DNA of 64,000 bases from Anaeramoeba flamelloides (GCA_027625915.1 JANTQA010000015.1:11189001-11253000); one strand, 5' to 3'. Positions 1-11,236 are shown, counted from the stretch's first letter. Notes: generated from the letters alone by a model not told the origin. Translations and numbers: made by a program.

Positions 1-700
1 AGGAGTTTCGTTCACATTATTTTTCAGATATTTTTTCTTGATGGAATACAGGAGATTTAAGATTTCCCATTATGTTTACATTGGGCATGAGTGCATGTTA
101 CTACCTGTAATTGAATTGCATTTTTGAAATAATCCGAGGTATGATATACTTACGGAAAAAATAAATTGAGATTGATATTAATAAATAGATTTGTTTTACT
201 TCATATTCTAAGTAAATATATATTTTTTTTGTATGCAGATGATCTTATTTTCTTTATTAAGGGGCTTTTAATCTCTCTAAAAATTAATTTAGACATTTTT
301 TTTGAAATAATAAAAAGATTTGGGATATGCCCACATAATAAAAAAACTAAATGTTATAAAAAATTAAACGATATTGTTTATCTTGGTATTTAGTTAGAAA
401 AAAAAGTAAATTTTGAATATACATTCAAAAAAGTAGAAAAATCCTTTGTAACACTTAATCGATTGTTTCAACAAAATAAACGCAATAATGGAGTCAAAAT
501 AACTTCTTTCAAATCTCTCATTGGAAGTCAACTTAATTAAGGTCTCGAGATATTTGACTTGACACAAAGTTATTTTGAAAGAATTAATAGATTTATCAAT
601 AAATCAGATACAAATTTAAAACAAATTAATGCCCATTCACATAGGTTAATTTATAAAACTGAAGCAAAAAATCGATCTCGATAGATCAAGAATATACCAA
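1..700 (+). mobile_element. Decayed non-LTR (LINE-type) reverse transcriptase fragment
   Basis: Reading the frame of base 166 gives a reverse-transcriptase palm with the F-L-Y-A-D-D-L box near 229-246, then a G-I-C-P-x-N-K-K-T-K segment and Y-L-G-I. It continues downstream with a stretch resembling LINE thumb/connection regions (S-L-I-G-S-Q-L-N, then G-L-E-I-F, then R-I-N-R-F). At least three in-frame stops interrupt about 500 bases, so it is dead. The 5' part lies outside the window or is unreadable, and no endonuclease or 3' tail was found. The Y-L-G-I spacing and the S-Q-L...G-x-E-x-F pattern favour a non-LTR element. The call rests on motif recognition only. Confidence 0.7.
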
Positions 701-720
701 AAAAAATATAAATTGATTGA

Positions 721-1106
721 AAATTTAGATTTCAAAAGTAAAAAAAGTACTAAATTTTCCTACACTTGAAAATTAAAATATTGGTTGGTATACTAAGGAA
801 TTAAAATAATAAGATTTAATATTAAAAGTTTTTCAATTCACCAAATTGGAAAATTCAACTGATTGGAAAGTCTGACAATATCTAAAAATTATAAAACAAC
901 AAAATTACAATTTCAAATAACAAAAATATTTAAAAGGAAAGTTTCAAAAAAAATTAGTGGTATTTCGAAATTTTACTAATTTCTTAAATAGATAATCTTA
1001 TGTTAAAGTAAAAATCAAAATTAAAACTGTGAGTAATGTAAAGTAAAGTTAAATATTGCTATTTTTAAATAATTCGATCCTTTTTTGTGGATCGGTGATC
1101 AAATGC
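721..1106. other. Intergenic, nothing recognised
   Basis: AT-rich sequence between the LINE remnant and the first hairpin array. No gene or repeat was recognised apart from a short inverted pair CGATCC/GGATCG near 1076-1095. Confidence 0.5.
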
Positions 1107-1445
1107 TTTAAAGTGCACTGAGTGCAGTAGAGTGCCCAGCTTTTCTTGGGGGTTTCTGTATTATTTGTTAAATGTTCTAGGTTTTTTTGAGGTTTTCTAT
1201 TTTATTCTGACAATCTAGAACATTTCACAAATAAATAGAAAACTCAAAAAAACCTCACCAAAATCAATAGATTTTCCAAATAAACCGAAAACTCAAGAAA
1301 ATCTAACAGTGGCTTTTTTTAATTTCTAAAATTAAAAAAAAATAAATCATCAGTTTTCTCAAGAAAAGCTAAAGATGGTTTTCCAAAATTTAAAAGAAAA
1401 GAAAAAATCATCGATTTTACTAAATTTTTTTGAATTCTGATAAAA
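1107..1445. repeat. Hairpin-array repeat, copy 1 (degenerate)
   Basis: Several imperfect palindromes follow one another, with arms reading AGGTTTTTTTGAGGTTTTCT and AGAAAACTCAAAAAAACCT, then a GTTTTCCAAAATTTAAAAGA type arm paired with a GAATTCTGA type arm. The same arm types occur in the better preserved array at 48440-49312. A GC-richer lead of GTGCACTGAGTGCAG type at 1107-1135 resembles, on the other strand, the GGCACTCTACGGACAC spacer of that array, which suggests an inverted and older copy. Confidence 0.55.
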
Positions 1446-2890
1446 TTAACTGTACATGGTAGAAAAGTAATTATCTCTTTTCAAAAATAAATTAAAAAAG
1501 AAATAATAAAGAAAATATATTTTGTTCTTTTTATTATGCAAACTTTTTATTTCTCTTATATGATCGGAAAGGATCCCAGAAATTGATATTTTTTAAAAAT
1601 TTTTACAAGAGTTGTTCCAATAACCAACATTGAAGTTTATTTTTTGTTTTCCAAAAGTTTTAGTTTTGTTTTTGGAAATAATTGTTATTTTTGTTAAGAG
1701 TTTAAATATTTGGGTGAGTTTCTTCTCTTTAATAAGTTGATCAGCAAAGTACGAACTTTTTTTTAATTCCAAACAAAGTTATTCTCTTATTTTCAATTTT
1801 TAAGTATTTCTTTATTCACTAATAATTCAACTCCTCTTTAAATTATTCCAAAACGAAAACAATAATTAGGTATATTGTTATAGTTGTTGTTGATTTTTAG
1901 TTTTGTATATTCTTTTTATTGTCTCTCTTTGAAAATTTCGTTTCTTTGGATTTTTTTATTTGTCAAAAATTACTTTTGATTTTTAGAAAGAGTTTTTAAT
2001 TGGACAAATAAAAGGAAGTATCAAATTTTAGTCCAATAAAAGACTCTAAATGAATTCTACCAAGATGATATTGAATTAATATATAAAAAAGAATTATTTC
2101 AGATATCTAAGAATACATATTATTCTATATTTTTTTAGATCGTAGTATGGTATTATTTTTACTATAAAACCCCTTTATTTAATATTTTGAAGAGCTGGTA
2201 GTCCGATCAGTTTTTATTCCAATAATTATCAAAAGTATTTTTGATAATAAAATAAAATATAAAATTTTATCAAAATTGGTATTTTATTTTTGAATTTCCA
2301 AAAAAAAACTGAGGTCTGTCCGTTAGCCTTAAAATCATCTCTAGTAATTGGTGATCTTTTTTTTATATCTTCGATTCTTTTTTGTGATATATATTGGGCG
2401 ATATAAGAACCCTAAATGAAGCAATATCCCTGAATTGAAAAAAAAGTGATTCAACAGAAATTTTTTACTGTTTAAAAATAATCAACTAGAGCCTTCATTG
2501 GTCAAATGATTTGAAATTAAATTCTATTTCAAAAAGTTTAAAAATGAGTGAGAATTAGATCTTTAAAAATTTCAATACACGTTAGTTACCAAAAGATCTT
2601 TTAGGTTTTGCATTCAATTAGAAGAAAAAATAATTTTTGAGGTATTTGCTTTGAATTAAATAAATTTTCATCTATTTATACAAGAACGAATCTATTATTT
2701 TCAATACAGACTTCTTTTAGAAAAAAAAAAACTAATCCCTTGAAAACTTTTCATTTTCTTCATGAATTAAAAACCCAAAACAAAATTTCTAACAACAAAA
2801 AAAACAAAATTCAGAAAACAACAATTAGGTCTGAAAAAACAAAATTTATAAAAACCAACACTGGTTATTGAAACAGCTATAATATTTTTA
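1446..2890. other. Intergenic, possible weak inverted repeat
   Basis: No gene recognised. Bases near 1607-1645 (GTTGTTCCAATAACCAAC) and 2850-2885 (GTTGGTTTTTATAAA read on the minus strand after AATAACCAGT) are partly complementary. An old ~1.3 kb TIR element is possible, but the match is patchy. Confidence 0.3.
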
Positions 2891-3056
2891 TACTGGTATT
2901 TGAATAATAAATGGGATTTTTTTTCACTTCATTTTTATTTCTCTTTTTTAAGAGAACATAGATAGAGAACCTCTTTCTTTAAGAACTATATTTATAAAAA
3001 AAAAATATGGAAAAGGAAGTGAAAATTCTTTCCCATTTAAAATTCAAATACCAGTA
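2891..3056. mobile_element. Palindromic MITE family C, copy 1
   Basis: A ~166 bp fold-back bounded by TA on each side. The left end is CTGGTATTTGAATAATAAAT and the right end is the reverse complement of CTGGTATTTGAATTTTAAAT. A related copy lies at 33069-33237. TA flanks plus short TIRs are typical of non-autonomous Tc1/mariner-type elements. That family label is inference, since no transposase is present. Confidence 0.75.
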
Positions 3057-3492
3057 AGCAAAAAAGCAAAAAATTATTCCTTCTTAAGTACTACATCTGA
3101 ATTACTGAAACTACCACAAACAAACTAACACACACGTGAGTTATTTCAAATTCGTTTCGTGACCACACCACACAATATCTCAAAAAATGTATTTGGTCAA
3201 TAACCCAACTTTGAAATAATCAAACATAGTACTTAAAGAGTGAATCTTTGAAGAAAAACTCTTAAAAAAGTCTTGGTTTCAAAATATCTGGTTTCCACAT
3301 AAAGCTTGGTTTTTCTGTCGAATGCGATTCTCCATTTTTTTATTTTTTTTTGTTTGGCTTTATCAATTATCACAATCTCAATTTGAAAATTGTTTCACCA
3401 AGAATTGTTAAAAGTTTCTTGATTCGAGACATCTCCAAACAAAACAACTCGAAAAGAAAAAAAAAAAAAAAAAAAAAACAACAACTGAGAAT
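3057..3492. other. 5' flank of the LRR-BTB gene
   Basis: AT-rich upstream region ending in a run of more than 20 A residues at about 3457-3478, followed within 15 bases by the ATG. No other feature recognised. Confidence 0.5.
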
Positions 3493-6400
3493 ATGATAAG
3501 AAAAAAGATCAGACATCTTTCTGCACAATTAAAAAGGGTTGGCTGTACCATTTTGGATTGCTTTCTGGACAGCGATCAACTAAATGAAGACGAACTCAAA
3601 ATGTTACTTGAGTCTCTTAAACAGAACCACTCTGTGACATTTCTAGGATTGGGAAAGAATTCTTTAGGCGATAAGCGTATCAAGCTAATTAATGAAATGC
3701 TTGTAAAAAATAAGACAATCCATTATTTAGATTTGTTTTCAAACGAGATCACAAACACTGGCCTGGAAGAATTCTCTTCAGTATTAAACGAAACGATTTT
3801 AGTGGACTTGTTATTGTTTGGAAATCGGCTTACAGGCGAAGGTGTCTCAATTTTGTGTCAGCAATTAAGACTAAACAAAACCCTGCAGGTCTTAAATTTA
3901 GGGGAGAACAATTTAGGTGACGTTCGATGCCTTTCCGAGGTCTTGTTTGAAAACAAAACTTTAATAGAACTGAATTTGTATAACTGTAACATAAGCACAA
4001 AGTCCGCGGTTTCAATTTTTTCAAGTCTGTCGCATAACAAGACACTCAAGATCTTAAATTTAGGAAAAAATTTTCTCGACGATAAGGCCTTTGTCAATTT
4101 TCGAAAAGATCTTTGTCTAAATCATACCCTCAAGCAATTGGTATTATACAAGAATTTGATTGGCGATTTTGGGGCACGGGAAATTGCAATAGCCTTATTA
4201 AAGCCGCGCGAAAATAACAGGAATTGCAATTCCCTGCGTGTGTTAAACCTCGGGAAAAATAAAATTACAAAAAAAGGCTTGACTGATCTCGGCATTTGTT
4301 TAAAAAACAACCAAACGTTAGAGTCAATTGGCTTGTCTAATAACGAAATTTCAAAGCAAGACATATCTCTCTTCCTTTCAAATATTCAAAAAACCAATTT
4401 GTTTTTTTTATATTTTGCCAATAACAAAATCTCGCCTTACTCAATGAACGAATTTTCACATTTTTTAAAAATCAACCAGAGCCTGAGGGAATTGTACCTA
4501 TCAGAATCAAACCTTAATGACTACGGTGCCAAATTGTTTTCAAAGGGGCTCAAAGATAATAAATCTTTAAGGTGTCTAAATCTCTCTGACTCTCGCTTGA
4601 CAGATTTAGGATCAATGTTTCTATCAAAGGCGCTCTATCGTCATCCGTTTTTGGAAATATTAGACATTTCGGAAAACAGGATTCATGATCTTGGTGCGAT
4701 CTTCATAGCGAAATTAATCTCTTGTAATACAGTTTTGACAGAACTAAACTTGTCTGATTTGAAAATTGAAAAAATTGGGATCCGTGCCATTGCGATCGGG
4801 CTTGTCAACAATGCCGGATCGTTAACAACTTTAAATCTTGATAACAATACCAAAATTGGCGACTATGGCGCTTCTTTAGTCAGCTCCGTTCTAAGTATTA
4901 AGGCCAATACATTGAACTCGGATAAAAATGCCTTTGTGTCAAACGGAATTCAAGATTTGTCTCTGTCGAACGTCGGGCTGACCGACGAAGGAATAGTTGC
5001 GTTAAGTCAAACTTTGGCAAAAAATAACACTACAATAAAATGTCTAAATATTAATAACAATAGCATCAAAGAAAAGGGCTCGATCGCCATTGCAAATATG
5101 CTGAAAAAAAATACAAAGTTAATTTCTTTAGATCTTGATGAATGTGATCTTGCAGAAAATTTGGATTATATTATAAATTGCTTAGAAGAGAATTCAGTCT
5201 TAACTTCTCTTTTTTTAAATGTAAATGATATTAGTTCACAGCAAGTAAAAAATCTTTTGAATATTTTAAAAAATAATTCTCAGTTAATAGACCTTCAAAT
5301 TGATAATGTTCTATCTGACGATTTAGAGACGAGTTCTGATTATGAATCCGATTATAGTTCCGATTCCAGTTCCGATTCCAGTTCCGATTCGGATTCGGAT
5401 TCGGATTCGCATTCAGATTATAGTTCTGATTCGGATTCTGATTCCAGTTCGAATTCAGATTCAGATTCAGATTCAGATTCTAATTCAGATTCTAATTCAG
5501 ATTCTAATTCAAGTTCTGATTCCGATTCAAGTTATGATGGTAATACTAATGGCGGTTCTGGTAGCGGGGATGATGAGAGTAATCCAACTCCATATTCTAA
5601 TAAAAAGGTTACTTATTGTGAAATTGGATTTGATCAAAACAAAATTGTATTAACAAAAGAGAACACGGATGAAAAGCTTAACGGGGAGAAAGATGGGATG
5701 GGTGAAGAAGAGGAAAGGGAAAGGGGAAATGAAAATGAAAAACCCGGGGTAGGGTTAAAAAGCAAACAAATTGATCTGCAAAAACAAACACAAAAAAAAT
5801 TAAACTCCAAAGAAAATATAAATATAAAGAAATATAAATATCTATATTTATACTTTGATTTAAATTCTGGTTCTAATAGTTCAGATTTTGATTCTGATAT
5901 CGAATATGATCTTGAATATGACAATGTTCAGAACTCAGACCCAAAAAATTCAAATCAATATTCACAAAAAATGAATTCAAAAAAAAAAATGATTCCAAAA
6001 AAAAAAATCGATTTGGAAAAAACTTTTGAAAACTTTCAAAAAAAAGCAGCAAATGGCTTTAAATTTGAAAATATTATTGAAAATGAAGATGTCGAACAAA
6101 AAAAAAAAAAAAGTAAAAACAAGAAAAAAAATTTAGAGCAAGTATATAAAGTTCCAAAAGAAGTCATGCTAAAATTTAATGAAATTTTAGAAATAAATCA
6201 ACAAAAAAGTGATTCTTTATTGGACGATATGACAAAATTATTGTCGCTTGGTGATTTTGCAGATATACACTTAAATTTAATTGATGGTAAAATGTCGTGC
6301 CACAGATCAATTCTTGAACTCAGAGCAGGAATGAAAATTGATCAGAAATTTATCCAGTTTCTTGAAAATTATGACAAAAGAGAAGTATTAGATTTTTTAA

Positions 6401-6984
6401 AATGGGTTTATTTGGGTAGCGCAGAGGAAAATGAAAATCTTGTTGAGGACATGGTAAATAAATTAGGTATTAAAAATTTTTTCAAAAAATCTTATAATGA
6501 CGGGCTACTTTTGGATTTATGGAGCTTTTATCGAGATGACAAATCAAAAGATTTTTTTATCCTCGTGCAAAAAAATAGCCAAAGAGGGAGAATAAAATAT
6601 AACCGCGTAGAAAATGAAGACGAAGAAACAGAGGGGGCGGGCAAAGATGAAGATGAAGATGAAGAGGAGGAGGAGTTGAAAGAAGAAGATTATGAAAAAA
6701 TTCCTGTACATAAAATAATATTGCAAATGCGTTCCGATTTATATCGTGGAATGTTTCTAAATGTAACCGAGCAATTAGATTACATTAAAGATTATTCTGG
6801 TAAATCTGTTGAAACAATTAAAGTTCTGATAAAATATTTTTATACCGACCAGTTATTTTATGAAGACGTCGAATTGAAAATATTAAACGAACTAGAGGAC
6901 GCAATTGATTACTATCAATTATGTGAAGACTCTAATTTAACAAATCAAATTTATCTATTACGAAAAAAAAAATTTAAATTATAA
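3493..6984 (+). CDS. LRR protein with Ser/Asp linker and two BTB-like domains
   Basis: Intronless 1163-residue protein. Residues ~35-605 are about twenty leucine-rich repeats of the ribonuclease-inhibitor/NLR type (L-x-x-L-x-L-x-x-N-x-I-x-x-x-G). Residues ~610-682 are an almost pure Ser/Asp tract encoded by GATTCN-like codons. Residues ~685-900 are Lys/Glu-rich and probably disordered. Residues ~918-1000 form a BTB-like domain (D-I-H-L-N-L, C-H-R-S-I-L-E). A second BTB starts at ~1019 (D-F-F-I-L-V), is interrupted by an acidic insert at ~1040-1068, and resumes with I-P-V-H-K-I-I-L to ~1150. The C-terminal half is clearly paralogous to the RCC1-BTB protein at 46972-51984. BTB proteins commonly bridge substrates to Cullin-3 ligases or oligomerise; either role here is inference. 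The ATG follows a long A-tract, and the LRRs begin soon after it. Stop is TAA. Confidence 0.9.
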   Translation: MIRKKIRHLSAQLKRVGCTILDCFLDSDQLNEDELKMLLESLKQNHSVTFLGLGKNSLGDKRIKLINEMLVKNKTIHYLDLFSNEITNTGLEEFSSVLNETILVDLLLFGNRLTGEGVSILCQQLRLNKTLQVLNLGENNLGDVRCLSEVLFENKTLIELNLYNCNISTKSAVSIFSSLSHNKTLKILNLGKNFLDDKAFVNFRKDLCLNHTLKQLVLYKNLIGDFGAREIAIALLKPRENNRNCNSLRVLNLGKNKITKKGLTDLGICLKNNQTLESIGLSNNEISKQDISLFLSNIQKTNLFFLYFANNKISPYSMNEFSHFLKINQSLRELYLSESNLNDYGAKLFSKGLKDNKSLRCLNLSDSRLTDLGSMFLSKALYRHPFLEILDISENRIHDLGAIFIAKLISCNTVLTELNLSDLKIEKIGIRAIAIGLVNNAGSLTTLNLDNNTKIGDYGASLVSSVLSIKANTLNSDKNAFVSNGIQDLSLSNVGLTDEGIVALSQTLAKNNTTIKCLNINNNSIKEKGSIAIANMLKKNTKLISLDLDECDLAENLDYIINCLEENSVLTSLFLNVNDISSQQVKNLLNILKNNSQLIDLQIDNVLSDDLETSSDYESDYSSDSSSDSSSDSDSDSDSHSDYSSDSDSDSSSNSDSDSDSDSNSDSNSDSNSSSDSDSSYDGNTNGGSGSGDDESNPTPYSNKKVTYCEIGFDQNKIVLTKENTDEKLNGEKDGMGEEEERERGNENEKPGVGLKSKQIDLQKQTQKKLNSKENINIKKYKYLYLYFDLNSGSNSSDFDSDIEYDLEYDNVQNSDPKNSNQYSQKMNSKKKMIPKKKIDLEKTFENFQKKAANGFKFENIIENEDVEQKKKKSKNKKKNLEQVYKVPKEVMLKFNEILEINQQKSDSLLDDMTKLLSLGDFADIHLNLIDGKMSCHRSILELRAGMKIDQKFIQFLENYDKREVLDFLKWVYLGSAEENENLVEDMVNKLGIKNFFKKSYNDGLLLDLWSFYRDDKSKDFFILVQKNSQRGRIKYNRVENEDEETEGAGKDEDEDEEEEELKEEDYEKIPVHKIILQMRSDLYRGMFLNVTEQLDYIKDYSGKSVETIKVLIKYFYTDQLFYEDVELKILNELEDAIDYYQLCEDSNLTNQIYLLRKKKFKL
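5319..5538 (+). repeat. Coding Ser-Asp microsatellite
   Basis: GATTC-based hexamer-like repeat (GATTCN with AGTTCN and AATTCN variants) inside the LRR-BTB gene. It encodes a flexible, acidic, potentially phosphorylatable linker. The shadow frame opposite it is Ile/Pro-rich and not a gene. Confidence 0.85.
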
Positions 6985-8828
6985 AATAAAATTTTGTTTT
7001 TATTGTTTGTTTTCAAATATTATACTTATTAGAGGCTTTGGAGATAATATGGATTATCCCAGGTACATTATTGTTTTTCAAATTTGGTCAAATTGTATTT
7101 TTTTTTTCATATTTTTGAAGAGTTTCTTGATTATTTTCATCAGTATGAAAGTTTTTAAGAGTTTTTAATGATTGTGAGCGGAAAAATCAAAAAGATTAAT
7201 TTGTGATTAGTTGTATTTTATTCCAAAAATTGAAGAAAATCCTAAAATGCTGAAATAACCAATACTAAACATTTGTAAATATTTTTTTCAAAATCCAATT
7301 GTAATGGATAAAGTTAAGAAGGTAATTTTTTTACCCCTTAAAAAAGTAAAACATGGATCAAAATCCTCTTTTAAAGATTTTTTTTCAAAATCCATGCCAA
7401 AAGATGATAGTATTACATCCAAAATAACACCAACATCTCTAACCCACTCTAACATACTTTAACCCACTCTAACTTACTCTATAATATCTTAACCTTCAAG
7501 AAAAGGGTATTTTAAATTCCGACAGTTGATATATTTCAATGGTATTGACAGTTTGTGAAAAAAAAATGAGAAGTTGGCTAATTTTTTAATTTGCCCAAAA
7601 TTGGAAATTATTATTTTTACCATTATCGCAACATTTAGCAATAAATTTGCAAGGGCTTTATAAAATCACAAAATATAAAGAAAAAATATTTTTTTACAGT
7701 TATTTTAATAAAGTGAGGACTTTTTTTTTTTTAGAAATTAGTTATTTTGTCAAAGTGTGGACTTTTTTAAAACTTTTTTTTAGTTTTCAATGATAAAAGG
7801 GTTGGGGCTTTTTTTGAATTCAAACTTTCCAAAAAAATAAAATTTTAAAAAAGTGAGTACCTAGTCTTGAGATGTGATGTAGAGCGTTGTAAGAGAAGAA
7901 AAGCTCTTTTTAAAAAAATGAAAATTTTTAAATAGGTTTTAAATCAGATAATCTTTGAAAAAATAATAATAATTCTCTTTTTTAAAATAATATAATTAAA
8001 AAATAATTATCTTTTTTGGTTTTTTCATTATTTACAATGGCTAATTTTCATGTGAATTATCTGATCAAAGAAATAATATCTCATTTCAACAATGTAACGA
8101 AATATTAAATAGATGAGTCTTTAGGGGTGGCAGGCGTTGCCTTCACAAGTTGAATAAACAAAAAGAAGAAAGGGGAATTTTCATTGTAATAAGTAATTAA
8201 TTTTTTTTTTTTTCAACTATGTTATGTTTTCTGTCAAATTCAAGGATAAGAGAAGTAGAAGAATAAAAAAAAAATAAAAACAAAAATTCCAAATACTCTT
8301 TATAATTAATGATGATGCCTCTAGTTTGTTGAAAAAGGTTTGTGAAAAGTTGCCGATCTTCTTTTAAATTGAATAGAAAAAAGAGCATGGTTAAACTGAA
8401 GTATTAAATTTTTTCAAGGTATAAAATGTTGGGTATTTTAGATTCTCTTTTTTTAGAACTATTCTTAATACCACAATATTCTGAAGAAATATTGATTTGT
8501 ATTTAATTAATATATTGATAATATAAAGGATTGGTTGAACTCTTGCACAAATAAAAATATAATATGATCAAACACAAATTTTAATATGATACTTGATTGA
8601 ATTAAATTATTTTTTTATTTTAATATAAAAAAAACTAACTTGTTTTTTCAAGAATTTTTTGGATCAAACTAAATTTTTCTTTTAAAAAAATTGATGAATT
8701 TGCCTTAAAATTCCTTGTTCATATATTATAAATAATTTTTTAACATAATATTTTGATATGTATCACAATATTAATATATGTTTCAAGAATTTATAAATAT
8801 TGTGCTTTTTTATACTTTATGCTTACAT
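6985..8828. other. Intergenic
   Basis: No gene recognised. Bases 7029-7055 resemble the left terminus of the element at 16449-17701. A short GC-richer island lies at 8118-8157. AT homopolymer runs fill the rest. Confidence 0.5.
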
Positions 8829-9021
8829 TCGGTTCCACTTTTAAGACACAAACTATATTCTAAATTAAAAACACAAAAATAATCTCAACTTAAGATACAA
8901 AATTAAAATTCTAGTAAAATAATTTGTGTAAAAAAATTCCAAAAAAATATACTTTAATTTGAGCTTTTTTTGTACATTAATTTTAGTTCAAAGTATGTAC
9001 CTTAAATTGGAACTGACTGTA
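8829..9021. mobile_element. Tc1/mariner-type MITE family A, copy 1
   Basis: Diverged palindromic element. The left end GGTTCCACTTTTAAGACACA pairs with the right end AATTGGAACTGACTG at 9005-9020. It keeps the subterminal inverted blocks (AATCTCAACTTAAGATACAA against TTTAATTTGAGCTTTTTTTG). It is the same family as the copies at 28122, 35480, 46314 and 61076, and its ends are the most eroded of these five. Confidence 0.8.
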
Positions 9022-9248
9022 TTTTTATTTGTTTGAACGTGTATCTACAATTTTTAGAAATTATAAATCCGACATATATTTCGAACATTTATGTTATTAC
9101 TTACTCACTTAAATAATTAAAATTATAATATTAATTATTGATTGAAAATATTTGAAGGAAAAAGTCTTTCTTTATATTTGAATTTAATTATTATTCGTTT
9201 TAAAAAAGTATTATTTGAACATTTTTAATTATGTTTATTTGGTTGTTT

Positions 9249-9272
9249 CCCCACCCCCCACCCTCACCCCCC
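9249..9272 (-). other. G-quadruplex-capable run on the minus strand
   Basis: Four C-runs of 4, 6, 3 and 6 residues separated by A or TCA on the plus strand. On the minus strand this is a four-tract G run with one- to three-base loops. It stands out in a region otherwise almost free of G/C runs. Function unknown. Confidence 0.6.
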
Positions 9273-11236
9273 TTTTTTTCTAAATGAAAACCAAAAATTT
9301 TAAGATAAATTGTCTCAAAATAGACGTTTATTTAATTATAAGCTTAAAATAATTATTGTATTTTTTTGAAAAAAAGTTTTTTTTTTCAAATATGGTTTGA
9401 TTGTAATAACTTAGTGATTTTATTTTTTTTTCATGGTGGTTTTTTGTACACTTCTTTCATTGACAATATAATTTCCTGCTTAAAAGAAATTTTTTTTTGA
9501 AATAATTTGGAAATATATTGAATTTTGAAAGTTATAACAATGAGTAAAAAGAGACCAATCTGCTAAAAAAAAATAATTCGTTTTGAAAACAGCTTAATAA
9601 GCAAGCTTGAATTATAATTTTAATCAGATTTTTCCTTTTTTTTTCAATTTTCAATAACAATAAAAAAACAATTGGATTTGTAATTAAGGACTATCTGAGA
9701 TATATATCCAGTGTGAACTGAAATTTAGTGTTCGAAATGTGAAAATTGCTATGAAAAGAATGCCTATTAAAGAAAAAGGAAAATATTATGAATTTTAATT
9801 TTTTTGACAAAATTTTTTATTAAATTAAAAAAATCAATAAATGTACCAAAATCCTATTTAAATCTCTCATAAAAAACATTGCAAATGAATAAAATTAACT
9901 TTTCCTCTTTTAGAACATATTTTCTCTTTTAAATTCAAGTACCTTTATATCAAAGTGAAATAAAATACCTGTGTTCAGAGCAAAAAATTTGTGTCTCAAA
10001 ATAAAAGCGTGTGTTTTTTTCTTCATATTCTCATACAATACCTAATTCAAAAATCAAATACTCGTACTAAAGTTGCATCAATTTTGATAGAAAAAACACT
10101 GATTTTTTCTGTAAATTTTATTAGGAATTGAATATGTTTAATTTTTTTCAATTTTTTTTAAAAATTTTTTTGTAAAATTTATTTCTATTTTTTTAGTACA
10201 AATTTCAATTTGATCATTCATTCTAAGTTCTTGTATTTTCTTGGTAGAGACACTTGAGTGTCCATTAGAAGATTTGGTTTATTGTTTGGAGTCGGTTTCG
10301 TTAATTATTTAAGAAGTAGATTTTCTTGCAAAAAGAATTGCGACTTTTATTTTGAAACATGGGTTTTATCGAGTCTAAAAGGATTATTTTTACAACATTG
10401 TTTCCTTCAGTTTGTTAATATTTAAGAACAAGTATAAAGTCAGTTAAGTAAGAGGATTTTGATTTTTCAAACATGAGAAGTTAAATTTTGAGTTTTAATA
10501 GTGAAAAAGGATTTGCCCAAATTGCAAATTTCGAAAAATATTCAATTTTATCTGTAATTCGTTACATGCCATTCTTTGAAGACAACAGACTTATTTTTAG
10601 AAAGAAGGGAATATTCATCTATTAGAAAATTCAGATTGTACTATGATAATATTGTAGAATTCTTTTTCATTGTAACTAGTTCCTTCAGAGATTATTTTTT
10701 TGGAAGTGGTATGGCAAGTCAAAGCAGTGAAGAACTTTAAAATCGGAAAATTCAATCAATTTTTATATGTGGTGAAGAACTATCCACAATCATATCTTAG
10801 AATATTTGCAATTTTGAACAATTTATACGCTTTTTTGATCGAACAAGTTTCTCAACCGTCAACTTTTTTTAGAAAATTCCTTTTATTCCTTTTACTTTTT
10901 GGATTCTTCAAAAATGAAAACGATATCTAATAAACTGGGGTAATATTTGTTGTTTGTTCCTGTTTGAATTTAATTGATTAAGAACACTTTTCAAAACATG
11001 AAAGGATTATATTTTGGAAAACAATAATTTTGATCATTGTCAATCGAGTTAAAGTAGGTGTGTAAACCAATTTACAGTAATTTTGAAACAAAATTGTTTT
11101 GTAACTGTTAGATTTTTTTTCGTTTAAGAGAAACCTCGATCTTGACTTTTTTTCGAAAAGAACGGAAAGCTGAAATTCTAATTTCTTTTTTTTACTTGTC
11201 ATTTTTTTCAATTATTGTTTTTTTAAAATACATTTT
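9273..11236. other. Intergenic region upstream of Ras, with coding-like scraps
   Basis: No complete gene. Bases 10216-10385 (plus) read as a protein-like stretch (L-E-C-P-L-E-D-L-V-Y-C-L-E, later E-V-D-F-L-A-K-R-I-A-T-F) broken by TAA codons. This may be a gene relic, small exons or chance. A 76-codon frame at 10700-10930 lacks an ATG start and recognisable homology. Confidence 0.35.

Noticed and set aside
1-700. LTR retroelement or virus-like origin for the reverse transcriptase relic
   Set aside because: Downstream motifs resemble LINE connection regions. No LTR, integrase, protease or capsid sequence was seen nearby.
5342-5653. 103-codon Ile/Pro-rich plus frame
   Set aside because: Shadow of the Ser/Asp microsatellite in the LRR-BTB gene.
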